Assembly: GCA_024278725.1 (NCBI GenBank)
Contig: JAJRSQ010000202.1
Coordinates: 1-8,165, forward strand
DNA: 8,165 nucleotides
From: Chloroflexota bacterium
GTDB lineage: Bacteria > Chloroflexota > Anaerolineae > 4572-78
Direction: 5' to 3'
Shown here: positions 6,095-8,165 of the stretch, one piece after another
How the letters are laid out: each line of letters begins with the position of its first letter
Position numbering within the stretch: position 1 is the first letter of the stretch
Made by a program: the position numbers and the translations under genes
The notes under the pieces: generated by a model
Seen by the model: the letters and a program-made list of their open reading frames with translations, nothing else
The model's database searches: none
What the model was told of the DNA's origin: nothing

Positions 6095-6169
6095 ACGTGA
6101 AACGTGATGACGTGAAATCATGGAAGACATTTCACGCATCACGTTTCACGCATCACACGTCACGTTTCA
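6095..6169. repeat. long near-perfect hairpin with 14-base tandem repeats
   Basis: Immediately after the TAA of the FHA gene, the arm 6095-6118 (built from ACGTGAAACGTGATG and CGTGAAAT) pairs with 6129-6150 along about 22 base pairs, with one or two bulged bases and a 10-base loop. The right side is two tandem copies of a 14-base unit TTTCACGCATCACG/A (6130-6143, 6144-6157). TCACGTTTCA then recurs at 6160-6169, giving an alternative pairing partner. There is no T-run, so it is not a standard terminator. It occupies the region where the ribosome site of the next gene should be. Confidence 0.75.
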
Positions 6170-6177
6170 TTTAAAAT

Positions 6178-7464
6178 ATGACATCACAACTGTTAAAACT
6201 GCTGGCAATTTTACTGACCCTCTTTTTTCTGGTGATGGGATTCATCACCATCACCCAAAAACGCGCGACACCGGAAACCGCCGTCGAACCGTCGCCCACT
6301 GTTGCCGCCACCGCGACCGATACGCCCACCCCAACGGCGACCGAACCCGTCGCCACATCATCCCCCACCCCACCCGCCACGGCGACCCACACGGCGACGG
6401 CGCAACCGACTCACACCGCCACGGCAACCCTTCCGCCCACCGACACACCGCACGTTACGGCAACCGACACCCCCGAACCGACCTCGGCGGACGGCACACC
6501 CACGCCCACCGACACCCCCGCCGCCACCGACACGCCGGCGGGTCCGCCGACGGAAACGCCCACCCCAACCCTCACCCCGACGCCCGTGCCGCGCACCGTC
6601 CGCGCCGACAACGCGCCGGATTTCAAAATCGCCACGCCGCATCTGTGGTTCACCCGCCCCTTCACCGACGAATTCGCCACATGGGGGAGTTGGTGGTATC
6701 CCTACGGCACAAACAACAACGGCGAATATCTGTGGCATCGCGGCAACGATATTCAGAACCCGGAAGGCACGCCGATTATCGCCGTGGGTGATGGCATCGT
6801 CGTCTTTGCCGGACAGGACGACACCCGCCTGCTCGGTCCCGAAACCAATTTTTACGGGCAAGCCGTGGCTATTCGACACACCCGAACCATCACCGCCGCC
6901 GCCGAGCCGGACACTCCGTTGCCGGTATTCACCCTGTACGGGCATGTGTCGAAAGTGCTGGTGCAGGAAGGCGAAACCATCACCGCCGGACAACCCATCG
7001 CGCTGGTGGGACAAGAGGGGGTGGCGCTGGGACCACACCTGCATTTGGAAGTCCGTCTGGGCGAAAATACCTACCCCGCCACCCAGAATCCCGATTTGTG
7101 GGTGCGTCCCGACCCCGGCTACGGGACTATCGCCGGGCGGGTGGTGGACGCGAACGGATTTTATGTGGCGCAGGAACCGGTGTTGCTGTACCGCGCCAGC
7201 GCCCCCGATAAATTCTGGCGGCAAACGCGCACCTATCCCAACAACCGTTACACATTCGACCCCGCGCTGGGCGAAACGTTCACCTTCGCCGATGTGAAGG
7301 CGGGGGAATACATCATCAAAGCTAATTTCGATGGGCGGGTGTACAGCATCCCCGTCACCGTGCGGGACGGCGAAATCAGTTTCGTGCTGATTGAAGGGTC
7401 GCCCCCGCCGCAACCGACGCCCACGCCGGAAGCGTCGACTGTCACGCCCACCCCATCGCCATAA
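6178..7464 (+). CDS. membrane-anchored M23 family metallopeptidase (LytM-type) with CnaB-like domain
   Basis: A 428-residue surface protein. Residues 5-24 form a signal anchor (LLKLLAILLTLFFLVMGFIT) with no clear cleavage site or lipobox. A Thr/Pro-rich spacer covers about 31-138. The M23 peptidase domain follows at about 155-310 and retains all expected residues: zinc ligands His187 and Asp191 (HRGND) and His289, with catalytic His256 (YGHVS) and His287 (GPHLHLE). Such enzymes cut peptide cross-links of peptidoglycan or glycine-rich peptides, so an active hydrolase is likely. A beta-sandwich resembling carboxypeptidase-regulatory/CnaB domains follows at about 316-405 (GTIAGRVVDANG...), then a Pro/Thr tail to the end. 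An in-frame TAA at 6172-6174 makes ATG 6178 the first possible start. No Shine-Dalgarno sequence precedes it; the upstream bases belong to the hairpin repeat. Cotranscription with the FHA gene, 83 bases upstream, is plausible. Confidence 0.92.
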   Translation: MTSQLLKLLAILLTLFFLVMGFITITQKRATPETAVEPSPTVAATATDTPTPTATEPVATSSPTPPATATHTATAQPTHTATATLPPTDTPHVTATDTPEPTSADGTPTPTDTPAATDTPAGPPTETPTPTLTPTPVPRTVRADNAPDFKIATPHLWFTRPFTDEFATWGSWWYPYGTNNNGEYLWHRGNDIQNPEGTPIIAVGDGIVVFAGQDDTRLLGPETNFYGQAVAIRHTRTITAAAEPDTPLPVFTLYGHVSKVLVQEGETITAGQPIALVGQEGVALGPHLHLEVRLGENTYPATQNPDLWVRPDPGYGTIAGRVVDANGFYVAQEPVLLYRASAPDKFWRQTRTYPNNRYTFDPALGETFTFADVKAGEYIIKANFDGRVYSIPVTVRDGEISFVLIEGSPPPQPTPTPEASTVTPTPSP

Positions 7465-7497
7465 ATTTTTCCGATAATTGCACTGAAGCAAGCGAGA

Positions 7498-7595
7498 TGT
7501 CATTGCGAGCCGAAGGCGAAGCAATCCACACCGGTGGGGCGCGGAGATTGCTTACCCCGCCGGGACACAGGTCGGGCTACGCCCTCGCAATGACA
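7498..7595. repeat. 98-base interspersed folded repeat, copy 2
   Basis: It has the same 12-base terminal inverted repeats as copy 1: TGTCATTGCGAG (7498-7509) and CTCGCAATGACA (7584-7595). The inner arms are GCAATC (7521-7526) and GATTGC (7546-7551). Small hairpins are CCAC/GTGG (7526-7537), CCC/GGG (7556-7564) and GGGC/GCCC (7574-7584). GAGATTGCTTACCCCG (7544-7559) and CACAGGTCGG are identical to copy 1. It lacks an approximately 19-base segment present in copy 1 near 505-523. It fills most of the gap between the peptidase gene and the next gene. Confidence 0.85.
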
Positions 7596-7652
7596 GTCGC
7601 CATCACCGACAATTGAACCACTACCAATTTTCCGATGTCAGCGAGTATGCCA

Positions 7653-8165
7653 ATGAAAAAATTATTTCCCCCGATATTTCTCTTTTTCCTGTTGAGTCTG
7701 CTGGCATTGCCCGCGCTGGCGAAATCCCCGCCACCGCCCGACACCCCTCTCCCCGCCGAAACCGGACGCACCACCCCCGAACTCATCGAAGCGGCGTTTC
7801 AGCGCGGCGAAATTGACCGCATCACCGCCGACCTGCTGCTGGCAACCTCGCTCTTTGATGCCGCCAACCTGCCCGCCGAATTTCGCGGCAACCGTCCCAC
7901 CGACGGCACGCCGGTACTGCGGCAACTGCGCCGCTATCGGGACATCCCCGCCATTCAAGCCACCACCGAAATCCGAAAAATCCAATCGCTGCTCGCCGCC
8001 ACATGCAGTTCATCCACCGCGAGTCTGCCCAATGTCATCTCTTCCACCCACTTTTACGCCGAATACGGCACCATCGGCGGCGGACTGACCATCAACGATT
8101 ACCTTTCAAATTTGGAAACCACATGGAACACCGAAGTGACCCAATTCGGCTGGGCAGCGCCCCCC
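7653..8165 (+). CDS. secreted protein of uncertain function, N-terminal fragment (possible MXAN_6640-like metalloprotease)
   Basis: The frame is open to the right edge, giving 171 residues. MKKLF followed by a hydrophobic core and LPALA|KS (predicted cut after residue 23) is a clear Sec signal peptide. A Pro-rich segment (24-36), a helical region (ELIEAAFQRGEIDRITADLLL at about 43-63) and a later segment with HFYAEYGTIGGG, DYLSNLETTW and FGWAAPP follow. The pattern of a beta strand, then a helix with LE..W, then GW..PP resembles the start of secreted putative metalloproteases of the MXAN_6640 type, where the HExxH motif comes further on. That motif would lie beyond this window, so the assignment is tentative. 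ATG 7653 is chosen because the signal peptide begins there; in-frame ATGs at 7635 and 7647 would only lengthen its N-terminus. The ribosome site is weak (GCGAG, 7641-7645). Confidence 0.8.
   Translation, partial: MKKLFPPIFLFFLLSLLALPALAKSPPPPDTPLPAETGRTTPELIEAAFQRGEIDRITADLLLATSLFDAANLPAEFRGNRPTDGTPVLRQLRRYRDIPAIQATTEIRKIQSLLAATCSSSTASLPNVISSTHFYAEYGTIGGGLTINDYLSNLETTWNTEVTQFGWAAPP

Noticed and set aside
6120..6791. 223-residue + strand frame overlapping the M23 gene start
   Set aside because: The translation is His/Arg/Pro-rich low complexity. The overlapping frame encodes a signal anchor and an M23 domain with all catalytic residues.
6358..7524. Open frame of 388 residues on the - strand, opposite the M23 gene
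   Set aside because: The product is a Gly/Arg/Val-rich shadow of the Thr/Pro spacer and peptidase codons, with no domain or ribosome site.
7613..7816. 67-residue + strand frame before the last gene
   Set aside because: It overlaps the secreted protein in another frame, and its product is Arg/His-rich with no signal or domain.

Overview
The window is high in GC apart from one small low-GC island. Every gene I can support lies on the + strand. Long threonine/proline linkers in envelope proteins, an FHA–transmembrane–beta-sandwich–beta-propeller protein, and many intergenic palindromic repeats suggest a Chloroflexota bacterium (Anaerolineae-like or a relative). That assignment is inferred from protein style; there is no rRNA or other taxonomic marker here.

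Layout. 1-248: C-terminal end of a beta-hydroxyacid dehydrogenase. 249-730: a 482-base gap with two small palindromes, a candidate promoter (415-442), a 121-base folded repeat (483-603) and a leader with interleaved inverted repeats (633-697). 731-3714: a tight four-gene run with a NifS/IscS-type cysteine desulfurase, a small antitoxin-like gene, a TumE-family toxin gene and mnmA. 3715-3841: a short repeat and a strong extended -10 promoter. 3842-6094: a bitopic FHA/sandwich/TolB-propeller protein. 6095-6177: a long hairpin with 14-base tandem repeats. 6178-7464: an anchored M23 peptidase. 7465-7652: a second, 98-base copy of the folded repeat. 7653-8165: the N-terminus of a secreted protein cut by the window edge.

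How the genes fit together. The desulfurase mobilises sulfur from cysteine and MnmA uses it to thiolate U34 of tRNAs, so the outer genes of the four-gene run are one pathway. A toxin-antitoxin pair sits between them, overlapping its partners (4 bases inside the pair, 11 bases into mnmA). This is the most interesting arrangement in the window. The downstream genes concern the cell envelope: a membrane protein with a phosphothreonine-reading domain inside and large sensory or binding domains outside, a surface peptidase with all expected M23 catalytic residues, and a secreted protein of uncertain function.

I do not see a clearly undescribed system. The best leads are the toxin-antitoxin pair inside the tRNA-thiolation operon, the FHA-to-outside signalling architecture, and the repeat family whose inner hairpin keeps its shape while its sequence changes between the two copies.
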